From Nemertoderma westbladi (Eukaryota > Xenacoelomorpha > Nemertodermatida > Nemertodermatidae): a DNA stretch of 64,000 bases. Shown piece after piece: positions 35,861 through 46,217 of the stretch; position 1 is the stretch's first letter, and the number at the start of each line of letters is the position of its first letter. The position numbers and the translations under genes were made by a program. Below the pieces are notes generated by a model, which searched no databases, was not told the origin of the DNA, and saw nothing but the letters and a program-made list of their open reading frames with translations. The stretch covers positions 62,001 to 126,000 of the forward strand of contig JAUCBJ010004124.1 in assembly GCA_032718475.1 (NCBI GenBank). Direction: 5' to 3'.

Positions 35861-37354
35861 TTAAATTTTCAGTTCATGTAGTTCCTCAATAATTATTTTT
35901 TTACAGCTTGTCCGATAAACTAACAGTCTGGAATTGTCTGTCAGTCTAACAGTCTGGTATGATTGCACAATTTGTTTCCTCATTTCTTCCTCGGAATTAA
36001 TATGAGTAGGAATATTTAATTGAAACGCACAAGTAGAATATGTTATGCAACAAGCGCAGTTAGCGATACAGTTACTCTTAAATATCACGGAAAGGTTGAT
36101 AGACAAATTAGGCCTTTCTGATCCATAGAGCCACTTCATCATCCCATTTTTGGAAACTACCATGTCACCTGCCCCGATAGAACCATCATCCAAGGCTTCA
36201 AATATGTTACAAGCCCAAAAAATTATGTTGTCCTCCCAGTCATACCCGTTACTACCCGATAACAGCCGATTTGGAAAAGTTGCATTATTAAATATTAATG
36301 CCAACTTAAATTCCGTCGACCCAGAGAGGACTTTAAAAAGCAACGCGTTGGTTAACTTCCCATCTAACAATTTAACCAAGGTGTCTCGCACTGAATCGAT
36401 TGCTGATTTGTTCGTCAACAAGAGTGATGTAAGTACAACTTTGGCGAATTTTCTTCTCGTCAATTCGCTGTCATTGACATTTGAATTTATTAGAATACCA
36501 AGAGCTCCACATCTTATCTCGAGTGCATCCGAAAGTTCACCATCTAAGAGTTGTCTAATGTCCGAAGGAACGAGATTAATTATTTCCAGAAAATCCAAGC
36601 AGCCATCAGCAATGCCAAATGTGATGTATCTACTAACCAAAGGGTGCAATATGCCGATAAATTGTTCGCCATGAATCAGAACTAAATAAAATATTTTTCC
36701 TATAAGAGAAAACATTCCATTCGCTACTTTCAATACATCTGCCGCCGATGGAATCACAAAGCCATCGATTTCATAAAACAATGACGATTGTGGTACTTTA
36801 CTTAGGAAGCAGCCAAACAAATCTCGCCGCAGTCCCCCCTCATCACAACCTGGTTCACCACTAAATGTCACTAAAATTCCACGACAAGGATTCAAGGTTC
36901 GAGCAATTCGTAACATTTCATCAAATAATATTCGTCGACGAATTTTTACTTTTTGAAGTTCTTCCAATACTATGTCATAGTCATAATGAAATTGAATATC
37001 TTTTAAAAACTCCATTTCACTTTCGGACAGCGAGAGGTTGGTTTCACATACCGACACCTCTTCAACTCTTTCCGGGTCCTCAGTGGTAGATACACAACTC
37101 CGAATCTCCAAATCATCAGAATCATCAACGAAAATGACATCGGGGTAACTTGGTTCTGGACCGACTCTTGAGCTCGACTCTTCTGTACCGCCTCCTCTTG
37201 GCTCGTACGTACCGCATCCTCTCGGCTCGTCCATACTGCCTCCAATTGGCTCTTCCATACTGCCTCCTCTCGGCTCGTTCGTACCGCCTCCTCTCAGCTC
37301 GTCCATACCGCCTCCTCTCGGCTCGTCCATACTGCCTCCTCTCGGCTCGTCCAT
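35861..37354 (-). CDS. HECT-domain protein, G2E3-like E3 ubiquitin ligase
   Basis: 497 codons on the minus strand from ATG 37,354; an in-frame stop lies seven codons upstream. Residues 1-65 are eight variants of an MDEPRGGS octapeptide. A short acidic stretch (DVIFVDDSDD, SLSESEME) follows. From about residue 130 the protein resembles a HECT ubiquitin-ligase domain: KVKIRRRILFDEMLRIA, then VTFSGEPGCDEGGLRRDLF, which matches the conserved GxDxGGxxRE block with changes. The C-terminal lobe has STCAFQLNIP around Cys442, in the position of the thioester cysteine. Such proteins pass ubiquitin from an E2 through this Cys to a substrate. G2E3-like HECT proteins are the closest type I can name; this is motif-based. 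It could be a complete single-exon gene, a retrocopy or the last exon of a longer gene. The boundary of element X lies 47 bases past its stop. Confidence 0.7.
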   Translation of the reverse strand: MDEPRGGSMDEPRGGGMDELRGGGTNEPRGGSMEEPIGGSMDEPRGCGTYEPRGGGTEESSSRVGPEPSYPDVIFVDDSDDLEIRSCVSTTEDPERVEEVSVCETNLSLSESEMEFLKDIQFHYDYDIVLEELQKVKIRRRILFDEMLRIARTLNPCRGILVTFSGEPGCDEGGLRRDLFGCFLSKVPQSSLFYEIDGFVIPSAADVLKVANGMFSLIGKIFYLVLIHGEQFIGILHPLVSRYITFGIADGCLDFLEIINLVPSDIRQLLDGELSDALEIRCGALGILINSNVNDSELTRRKFAKVVLTSLLLTNKSAIDSVRDTLVKLLDGKLTNALLFKVLSGSTEFKLALIFNNATFPNRLLSGSNGYDWEDNIIFWACNIFEALDDGSIGAGDMVVSKNGMMKWLYGSERPNLSINLSVIFKSNCIANCACCITYSTCAFQLNIPTHINSEEEMRKQIVQSYQTVRLTDNSRLLVYRTSCKKIIIEELHELKI

Positions 37355-37372
37355 ACCGCCTCCTATCGGCTC
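37160..37372 (-). repeat. 24-base coding tandem repeat in HECT ORF
   Basis: About eight units of 24 bases (on the minus strand, atggacgagccgagaggagg plus four bases), encoding MDEPRGGS and variants such as TNEPRGGS and MEEPIGGS. One further unit lies upstream of the first ATG, where the frame meets a stop. Such arrays usually vary in copy number between alleles. Confidence 0.85.
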
Positions 37373-37796
37373 CTACCGGTAAGAATACCGGTATATTACG
37401 GTACAGAACACAGGGAACAGACCTCTAGGGTAGTTGGAATACTTAGGCCTATCGGATTCGAGCCATACAAAGTTATAAATTCATGCCACGCCAAACGAAA
37501 ATTTGCACCGCACTTGCATAAAATTCGCCCCGCACATGCTTATGCTCTCGTGCCAGCATTATCAAATTCGCGCCATTCCAACTTGCTCGAGTTCCAACTA
37601 GAGGAATAGAGAACAGGTAACAGAAACCAGTACCGGTAGGCACTAACTGCAGTACCGGTACTTTTACGCCTAGTTCAGTACCATACAGTAGTAGGCCTAG
37701 TACCATCGAGTACGCTACCTGGCTACTGCACTATCTGACTATGCTGCTACAGTATGTGTTGTGTAGTGCACTCTACTGAATATCAACTAGGCCTAC
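37373..37796. other. Intergenic stretch rich in ACCGGT
   Basis: No gene seen. Contains several ACCGGTA palindromes (about 37,375-37,395, 37,632 and 37,655) and AGGCCTA motifs. It could include the promoter of the HECT ORF, but I see no clear TATA box. Confidence 0.4.
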
Positions 37797-38088
37797 ACAT
37801 GCCAACTACACACACATGCCAACTGCACATGCCAACTACACACCCATGCCAACTACACACATGTGCCAACTACACACACGTGCCAACTACACACATATGC
37901 CAACTACACACACGTGCCAACTACACATGCCAACTACACACACATGCCAACGAAACACATATGGCAACTACACACATATGCCAACTACACACACGTGCCA
38001 ACTACACACACATGCCAACTACACACACATATGCCAACTACACACACGTGCCAACTACACACATGTGCCAACTACACCTGTACACACA
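37797..38088. repeat. ACACATGCCAACT minisatellite
   Basis: About seventeen imperfect units of 13-18 bases, built from tgccaactacacac with variable acgtg, atatg and catgtg interiors. All three forward frames are open through it (His/Thr/Gln-Leu repeats), a by-product of the repeat and not evidence for a protein. Confidence 0.9.
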
Positions 38089-39607
38089 CATTAAAAATCA
38101 GATTTTATGTGTAAAGTTGACTGGCACTTGTGGGCTTCCGTAGGAAGTGGACTGATAATCCACCCACCCACCCGGTAAGGTAAGTCAAGGAAAACAAGGC
38201 CAAGAGGAGGCAGGTTTATGGGGTGATATAGTAAGGCAACCAATTGGAGAACTGCACCTGTTAGATTAAGCTGTATCGACCATGACAGGCCAATGAGATG
38301 TGTTAGCCTTACAATGTATATTTCCCCCATTTTATATTAATGGTCACGTGCATTGTGTAAACCAGTTGGCTATTTATCAAGTGAAGGTGAACCGATTTTA
38401 CCGTATCCGTATATACGTAATATATCCGTACCTGAATTGCTTGAAGTGAAAGGGGCACCGACCTTTATTGCACAATTATTTCACCTTAGAAAATTAGCAC
38501 TATTGAAAAAAAAATGCTCACTAAACTGTTCGATGGTTAGGTGATTAAGATTATACATAAGCTGAATTACCATCGAATCATTAACAATAATTAATTATGG
38601 ATTTATTTTTCTTACATTGACAGATAGTAGATACACCAATACTTATTTATTTATTTACTTATTTCCTCTCAACAATCAATTATTGACAACCAATATTTAG
38701 AACTTATCATACTTGAATTATTATTTATATATACTATTAATTTATTGTAGAACTTATGTATTTATTTAATGATTTATTATAAAATAAGCAGAAAAATAGT
38801 TTCAATTATAATTATTGTTATTTTGCCGGTATATTTTAATCTACATTTACTAAAACTTTACAAGTGAATCAGATGAGTATTATTAGATTACTTAAGATTG
38901 CCAATAAATACCAATAAGTTAAACATTTCAGTGTCTCTATAATAAACGTAGTCTTTGCATCCAAACTTCTAGACATTCTATCGGCGTTGGTTGAAACCTA
39001 GAAAATAAATCAGATGTTGTTGAAAGACTTTTTTATAATATTGCTTTGTGAACCACCGCTGGCTATTAATCGTTTGCTCTATTAAAATATTTCACAATAA
39101 TATACTGAACTTCACATAAGATTGACCATAGATATATAGAGTGATAATTTTTTTCAACACTCGATATTTTTTACTCTCGATATTTTTTCAACTCTCCAAA
39201 TTTTTTTTTACTTTCAATATTTTTTACTCTCGATGTTTTTTGAACTCGCAATATTATCGATATTTTTCAACACACGATATTTTTTTTTTACTAGCCTTAT
39301 TTTTACACCCAATATTTTTCATGTCTCGATATTTTTTCAATATAACCTTATTTTACGATGATATAATAGTAATCCCTTTTTAGTTAATTAATTTTCAATT
39401 TTATTATCCATTCATGTGTGAAGTACCTACTGTATATTCTATTTTAACATATTTATATTTATGGTCAATTTATTGAAATAATGATTAAATTACCCAGTTG
39501 CCTCGGTTGGGGGCGTAATGATTTTAAAAAATATAGAGCGATAATACGTGATAATAGACGCACTAGGACTAGAAGAGGCCCAACAAGTGATAAATAGTCA
39601 TAATTAC
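38089..39607. other. AT-rich stretch with degenerate repeats, no supported gene
   Basis: Presumed intergenic or intron sequence downstream of exon 8. A 63-codon plus-strand frame (38,353-38,544) has no recognisable domain and is not called. At about 39,150-39,350 there are some ten imperfect copies of (a)actctcgatatttttt. Otherwise plain AT-rich sequence. Confidence 0.45.
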
Positions 39608-39941
39608 CTGTAACTGTTGTACTGGCACGTTTATTATCTGGTTTCCTTGGACCTTTAGATACTTGCTGGCTTAGTGTTTTAGAAACTGGTCTGCTGGAAC
39701 TTTTGACCGGCGGTTTGAAGGAAGTAGTTGATCCTTTTATCGCGGTATTTTTATAACTTAGTTTACTTTGAGTTTTAGAAGTTGAGTTACCACGTCTCTC
39801 AGTAACCTTGTTTGTAGACTCTTTAGATTCTTCACTTTCGGTTTTACCAGACGTGCTACAGTCTCTTATAATATCGGGAGCTTTTTCCTCGTTTGCAGAA
39901 AACTTTAGGGGTCTCTTTGAACCGCTTTCGGGGACAAATGC
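39608..39941 (-). CDS. Host split gene, exon 8 (Ser/Lys-rich)
   Basis: Minus-strand exon bounded by aattcgcag (acceptor) and g|gtaattatg (donor). It is open for 111 codons plus one base, starting in phase 0 as exon 7 requires and leaving phase 1. The encoded segment is rich in Ser, Lys, Thr and Pro (for example KPPVKSSSRPVSKTLSQQVS) and is probably disordered. No domain recognised. At least one further exon must exist because the phase-1 end needs a partner; I could not place it with confidence. Confidence 0.75.
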
Positions 39942-40109
39942 CTGCGAATTAGATATTAGTTATAATATAGGCGGCAATTATATTGCTTCTATTATGTCAC
40001 AGTATCTATAATTTAATCATAATTGTAACATAATTATATTGAAGATACTATTAAATTCGAGGTAATTTAACCCTATCTGGCCTGGGCTATTTTACAACGT
40101 AATTGGCCC

Positions 40110-43100
40110 TACTACTAGGATCGGCATGCTGCATTGCAGCTGCATTTTTAAGAATGCTGTGCCGGCTTGTCAACAAAATTGCACCGCCACAACTCCCTAT
40201 CACACATGACATTTGCTAGATCATCCGCATCTTTAAGGCCAGTGTCCTTTAAGATGCGTCTCAAGAAAGTCATGGGCTGTCCACCATGCTTATTCACTCC
40301 ATGAGGCTGCCAAAGTACAAGATTATGCACTGGCTGGTCCTCACGGCGAAAGCAATGTCCTGCAAAGCGGAGGCGATTTTGTTCTAGTGTCAAGCTTGGG
40401 GGAACCAATGAGACACCTCCAATGTTATATAGTGTCTGGTTGGAGATGTGTGCATTGTACTTGACACAATGTACCCGGCGTAGCATTCTTGTGAATGTGC
40501 CATCCAGAGATTTGGTGTCCTCAGCAGTTAGAGCCCAGCATGGACTCCCGTAGAGGAGTACTGGAACTACTGCTGCTCTAAATAATCGGACCTTAAGTTT
40601 CCGATTAATTCTAGGTGACTTCCAAATCCTGGAAAGCCTATTCAAGGCTGCCCATGCCTTTCCCTTACGTATTCGAAGGTCCTCGCCTGACCTCCGGATC
40701 CATGATCCCAGGTAACAGAAGTCGTCCACATGCTCAAGCATACCATCCTTTGAGCTTATGCTCATCCGATCAGAGACTTGCTGACGACTTTCAAAGTTAA
40801 CTGTCAGAATTTTGGTCTTTCTGGAGTTAATAAAAAGACCAACACTAGAAGCAGCATGTTCTAATGAGCTGAGGAGCCGTTGGGCTCCCTCTAATGATTC
40901 TGAGAGTACTCCTAAGTCATCAGCAAAGTCTAGATCAGTTAGGTACTTGGCAGGATTTCCTCGACTTCTGGAGCCAGTAGGTGGAGTTATCATCACCCCA
41001 TCATCATTATGATGACTCTAAGGACATGCGTAGAACATAGTCAACCACAATAATGAACAAGAATGGTGCAAGTGTGTCTCCTTGGAGGACGCCCCATAAC
41101 ACTTCAAATGGTTCTGTGTCACCGTCAACAGTAGACACAAATGTTGTCGAACCATCGTATACTGATCTGATTGCTGCAATAATTTCATCAGGAATCCCAT
41201 ATAATGAAAGTATGCTGAACATACGTGAGCGAGAGACTGAATCAAAGGCCTTGAAGAAGTCAACAAAGATAACAGCCAGATGCCTGTCTTTCTTTTTTGA
41301 TAACTCTTCAATTATCCTTCTAAGTGCCAAAATGGGCTCCATGGTCCCACGACCTTTACGGAACCCATTCTGATTTCCACGTAGCAGTCTCTCAATGGGA
41401 TCCCTGATGCGATTTAATAGAATTCTATTGTATAGTTTTGCAGCAATCGAGATCAATGAGATTCCCCGAAAAGAACCATAGAGTGTTAGGTTGCCCTTCT
41501 TGGGAACTGGCACCAACTTATTTGTTTTCATTTCTTGTGGGACTCTTGTTGTACGGTACATGTCTACTATGATGGGATAGATGAGCTTTAAACACTCAGG
41601 TATTTTAAAGACCTCAGGGGGAACACCATCTACTCCACTGGCACGATTGGTCTTAATGCTCTTTGCAGCAGCCTTCACTTCTGCAAAGGAGATATCGCCA
41701 ATGGGAATATCTGGGAGTACAGACTCAGACACTTTTACTTCTATAAAGTTATCAGGCAATACCCTGTCATTATTGAGGAGCTTTTCAAAGTGGGCTTTCC
41801 AACCATTGAGGCGATCGGCTGGTGATTCAGCCTTAACCTTGGTGGTTGGTTGGCTTTTCCGCCCAGTAAGCAGATTGATCGATTTCCATGCCTGGGATGA
41901 TTGCCTGCTGTCGTCAGCATCATTGATGGCATCAACCTGTTGGTTTATTAGCTCCTGTAGATTAACAGAGTACTGCCTGTTCAGGGACCTAGATGCAGCC
42001 TTAACTGCATTCTTGGCCGCTGTAGTCTGTTTGAGTCGGGACTCTTTCTGCGCCTTATGAAGGTCATTTCGGCACTTCTGAATTTTGTTGTCAGCCCAGG
42101 GGGCCCTTTTCCTGTTTCGAGGGTATACAGGAACTGTTTCTGCAGCTGCTAACTTAACTGCTTCTGTAAAGGCAGTATAGCACTCACAGTGATCTGCAGC
42201 CTCAGAGGCAAGAGCCTCATACCTGTTGCTCAGCTGTAGTGTGAAGCTGGATCTCACACTTGGCTGTTGCAACAGAGAGGACCAGTCATGCCGTGGCAAG
42301 GCAGATTTCGTTGTTCTGCTAGCACGCAGACTAAGTCTTACCTTGGCCACAATAAGGTGGTGATCACTGGAGAAGGGTCGAAGTGTAAATGCATTACAGT
42401 CTTGTATAGAGCTCCTGTATTTCCTACGAAACAGAATATGGTCTATCTGGGACTTGTGACCACTGGGTCCTCTATGAGTCCATAGCTTTCCAGTTCGCTT
42501 CTTGAACTGGGTTCCAGCCGAAAACAATCCATTTCCAGAGATAAAATCCTGAAGATGGACAGAATTTCGGTTAACACTATTGCTATAGACCCAGGGCGAT
42601 GTAGGTGATTGATGCAGACTTGCATTAAAGTCTCCCAGGAATGTTAAGAATGCATGCTGATCCACTCCATCAGTTGCTGCTTGTAGATTGTGGTAGAAAT
42701 TTTCCACCTCCTCTACAGGGGCAACACTAGTTGGAGAGTAGCACACAATCAGAACCACCTTAGGAAACTTCTTAGCCAGTCTTCCAGAACATGAGAAGTG
42801 GCAACGGATGATGCGGTTAGACATTTGGTCTATTTTGTCCAATGCTGCATGTGCAGTTGGATTCATCAATAGACCAATTCCACCATTGCCACTATCATCT
42901 GCTGACGCGAGGGCGAGTCGCCAACCGCCCCCCATGTCCTTAATCAGAACCTCATCAGTCTGTCCAGTCTGCATTCGGTGCTCTTGAACACCCACTGCGC
43001 TAAGAGAAAGCTTATCTGCCAAGGCAGTCAGCTCACCTTGTCGCATTGGGGACCCGAGTGTTAGGGTGTTTACTGAGGCTAGTCTAGTGACTTGCCTCAG

Positions 43101-43880
43101 ATTCACCAATGGCTTTGTTGGTCGGGGTGGAACATGAGAGTAGCCTCCAACTCCAGAATACCTCTCCCCATCACAATCTGGCCTCCCTGGTGACCCAGGG
43201 TTTGGGCCAGAAAGGTCATCAGGAAAGGGACTCAAAGAATTGTTGGCTGCTCTCTCTCCAGTAGGGGGTGAGACAGGCAGCCGGTCAGGAGTTAACTGAC
43301 GCCTGTGAGGCCGATTGTGTCCGGTAATTCCACTGGCCTCTAGTGGCCGGACCTCCGCATTGCTAATGTAATCCATAGTGGGGGTTGGGGGGTGCTTTTT
43401 TGCCGAGTCAGCTCTCGGGGCAAATACCACACCCTGGTTTGCCATTCCACAGGGTGGGTGTCGCAATGGAGTCAGATATGAGGCCCATCACCCATATCTA
43501 CTCTGACGTACATGACCCACCATTGGCTGTTACAGCTCATCTGCTGGGTCATGCCCTGTACCCTTGCTGCCAGGTGCAGGTCGCAGTGAAGTGCCTTCAA
43601 GAGTGGACATGAGAACACTCTACTCCTAACCAGCCATTGGTAGATCACCATCTGCCTGGTCAGGCCATATACCCCTGCAGCCAAGTATATGGGTCCTTAA
43701 TCCAGGACCAAGGGCGTCCTTATCCCAGAACGAAGGGGGTCCTAGTTACAGGACCAGATTTGCCCTAGTAAGAGGGTCTATGCAGCTACAGGTGGCACCT
43801 CCTTTATGCTGCATGGAGGTGGCAAGTTTTCTTGATCAATGACCTAGAATACCTGACCTGACCTAAGGGAAAGGCCCGGG
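40110..43880 (-). mobile_element. LINE 1: RTE-like non-LTR retrotransposon in intron
   Basis: Near-full-length element on the minus strand. The 3' end is at the left, with a short (TAG)n tail (ctactactagg, about 40,109). The 5' end is near 43,880 and is not sharply defined; I found no target-site duplication. The short 3' UTR, trinucleotide tail and EEP-RT order suggest an RTE-like clade, which is tentative. It sits between exons 7 and 8 of the split gene, in the gene's own orientation. Confidence 0.75.
40148..43445 (-). pseudogene. LINE 1 ORF: EEP endonuclease and reverse transcriptase (one frameshift)
   Basis: First in-frame ATG at 43,445. After a Pro-rich leader comes an EEP endonuclease domain with QEHR, LGDFNAS and SDHH, all catalytic motifs present. 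The reverse transcriptase has FVDFFKAFDSV, GVLQGDTLAPFLF and DFADD. The frame breaks at about 41,000 just before DFADD, and the rest, through a C-terminal HCFRRED-type region, is read at 40,148-40,996. One frameshift in about 3.3 kb suggests a fairly young copy. Confidence 0.85.
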
Positions 43881-44203
43881 AAAGGGGGGTCATTATAGAA
43901 ACTTTTTCGATCTTGTAAAAGCACAAGTAAAAAAATGTCAAACTAAAAACTGTTGTGTTTGCTTTGATAATTCTGAACGTATACGGGTTTTCGAGGTCGC
44001 TGAACACGATGGAACTAGTTGTAAATATTTATGGTAATGCAAACCCAATTTTGGTGCCATTCTAGTGCCCCAGAACGAAAATTACAAGTACTGTAGCACA
44101 AAATTATAACTGTTAAATTTTGCCTTTGGTGTGGTAATTGTGAAGCTATACTTGTTTTCAAGGTCGCTGATCACGATACAAGTCGTTAAAATTGTTGACT
44201 CAC
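43881..44203. other. Intron segment with direct repeat
   Basis: Two diverged copies of a roughly 85-base unit (about 43,945-44,030 and 44,103-44,195) share aactgtt and gttttc(g/a)aggtcgctga(a/t)cacgat. No coding potential seen. Confidence 0.5.
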
Positions 44204-44259
44204 CGATCCGTCTGGTTTAGGAGAAAGCGGTTTCACCCCCTTCTTATGATTATCTGAAT
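44204..44259 (-). CDS. Host split gene, exon 7 (56 bases)
   Basis: Minus strand. The acceptor has a strong pyrimidine tract (tattttttttttag) and the donor is a perfect gtgagt. It enters in phase 1 as exon 6 requires and leaves in phase 0 as exon 8 requires. Encodes SDNHKKGVKPLSPKPDGS. The phase match on both sides is the main support. Confidence 0.75.
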
Positions 44260-44597
44260 CTAAAAAAAAATAATAAAAGAGATGCAGGAAGGACCATGTG
44301 TATACAGATAATTATTCATTTAAAAAAAATGTAACATTTTTTTGTCGGTCTTTTGATCCCCATTTTTTATGAATAGTAAATCCATATTTTTTTCGAGGCT
44401 GAGGAAAAAATGCTATTTCAAAGAAATGCGATTACAAAGAGGACAAAAAATACTTTTACTCTTAAATTGTTACTGTTTCGCTCTAATACCCCAAAATAGG
44501 GAGAAAAGGAGTACTGTTTTCCATTGAAAAAAGCAACCCAAGGATTGCATTGATTTCACTTTATTACCAGGCGGAAAAACTAAAATAAAATAATTAT

Positions 44598-45375
44598 TTA
44601 TTACATGGGAAAAAAGTAGAACTTTTTTTATTATTCTCGAGGCATTGTATTTACCGAGCGTCAGCGAGGTTAATAAAGGGTCGAGAGAATATTGAAAAAA
44701 AAATGTTCTACGTTTTTTTCCATGTAATACGTAATTTTATTCTTAAAATGGTACTTTTTTGTTGCTAAATTCTTTAATAAAACATATATAGAGCGATATA
44801 CACAAGTCCAGTAGTGTTACAAATTTAATTAAATTGAACTATAGTATTTTACTATATTGCTTCCATAGTTACTGCGATTCAAATTACTGAACTCTTCAAC
44901 TCCCGATGTTGCCTTACTCAATGTTAAAATAATTTAGTGTTCTCGAATATTTATTATGTAACTAGAGAGCCGCTTAACAACTTAAACTTAACAACTTAAA
45001 TCAATATTAGATATTGAGTTCCGTTTTTCGGAGTACGCCACGCAGACACTAAAGTTGCAATAACTTTTGAGAAATTATTTAACATTGAGTAAGGCAGCAT
45101 CAGCAGTTGAAGAGTCAATAATTTGAATCGCAGTAACTATGGAAGCAATATAGTAAAATACTAAACTATATCGGTCTATATTTTATTAAAAAAATTCAGC
45201 AACAAAAAAAGTACCAATTTAAGAATACAATAATTACGTATTACATGGGAAAAAAAGTAGAAAATATTTCATTTATTCAATATTCCCTCGGGCATTTATT
45301 AACTTTTATTTATCCATATTAACCTTTATTAACCTCGATGACGCTCGGTAAATAAAATGCCTCGAGAATAGTAAA
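44598..45375. repeat. Long imperfect inverted repeat, MITE-like
   Basis: The left arm (about 44,632-44,945) and right arm (about 45,065-45,373) are reverse complements with small differences. Paired blocks include tattctcgaggcatt with gcctcgagaata, tttaccgagcgtcagcgagg with its complement, and ttgcttccatagttactgcg with its complement. The left arm carries its own nested hairpin (attacatgggaaaaaagtag with ctacgttttttccatgtaat). No open frame inside. It looks like a non-autonomous DNA-transposon relative or foldback element; target duplications were not found. Confidence 0.7.
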
Positions 45376-46203
45376 CAAAATTATACATATCCTATGTCAT
45401 AAATAATTGTCATTTTGTAAAAGATATCGTTTTCTTTAAAATATTGACTTTTGCAGTAGACGTTTAACGTAACAAAGTTAGAACAAATTCGAGGTAAATT
45501 TTGCACCAATAATGTCTAAATATAAATACTAGCTACGAGAACTATATACTAGCTATACTTAGTGAGTGAAGTCGATATTCCACAACGTCTATCACACAAT
45601 TAAACCAAAAAATCGATTTAACTAGTAGTCAAGTAGACAGTGGCGACCACCGTTCAATTTGGGTATGACTGCAGTTTTTTTTGCTGAAAGTGTAAACTTG
45701 TATAAGCCATTTGAAATTATGTTATATTTCACATACTCCGCATTGAGCATTTTTTTCTAGAACACTATTTATCTTAACGACAGATGATTTATATAGCAAC
45801 AATAATAAGTTAACCTGCATGGGTATATTTACCTATTGAGACAATTGTCATTCATAAATAAGAAGAAACTAAGCAGGAGAAACTAACTAGCTACTGGAGC
45901 ATAATATATGTTTCCTAAACATTTTATTGCTAAAGTTATTCATAATAATTAACTGGTCTAAAAGAATAAACTTCTAGATCGTCAACTGGATAAATATTTT
46001 ATTATCCGCATTTTGGGAAGATTGATTGGATAATTACAGGGGCGGACCGAGGGTGTGCAGTGCCAAGTAGTGGCAAATCGAACTAATATATATCCCCCCC
46101 CCCCCCTCCCCCCTCACCCATTATAAATGTTCAATATTTAATTGCAATTATTTTGGTTATCGGTATTAAATAATTAAATATATTTTGATTGAAATTAACC
46201 GCT
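45376..46203. other. Intron sequence, nothing recognised
   Basis: AT-rich, no open frame or homology to the rest of the window apart from a C-rich run at 46,094-46,113 just upstream of LINE 2. Confidence 0.5.
46094..46113. repeat. C-rich run (13 C, T, 6 C)
   Basis: Homopolymer tract interrupted once; one of the six long G or C tracts. Confidence 0.9.
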
Positions 46204-46217
46204 TACCACCACTACAG
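46204..46217. repeat. Target-site duplication of LINE 2, left
   Basis: taccaccactacag, repeated exactly at 49,356-49,369 after the (TAG)n tail. It fixes the LINE ends at 46,218 and 49,355. Confidence 0.9.

Noticed and set aside
37797-38088. CRISPR array
   Set aside because: Short variable units without unique spacers of constant length, in a eukaryotic context.
37754-38143. Protein-coding gene of His/Thr/Gln-Leu repeats
   Set aside because: All three frames are open because the DNA is a minisatellite without stops; no start context or flanking coding sequence.
38353-38544. 63-codon plus-strand frame ending before an A-rich stretch
   Set aside because: Plausible amino-acid composition, but no homology or splice support, so not called as a gene.
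37355-39607. HECT ORF as the last exon of the split gene
   Set aside because: The only acceptor-like site before it (accggtag at about 37,376) has no pyrimidine tract, and joining it to the phase-1 end of exon 8 would not give the HECT frame. It remains possible with an undetected exon between.
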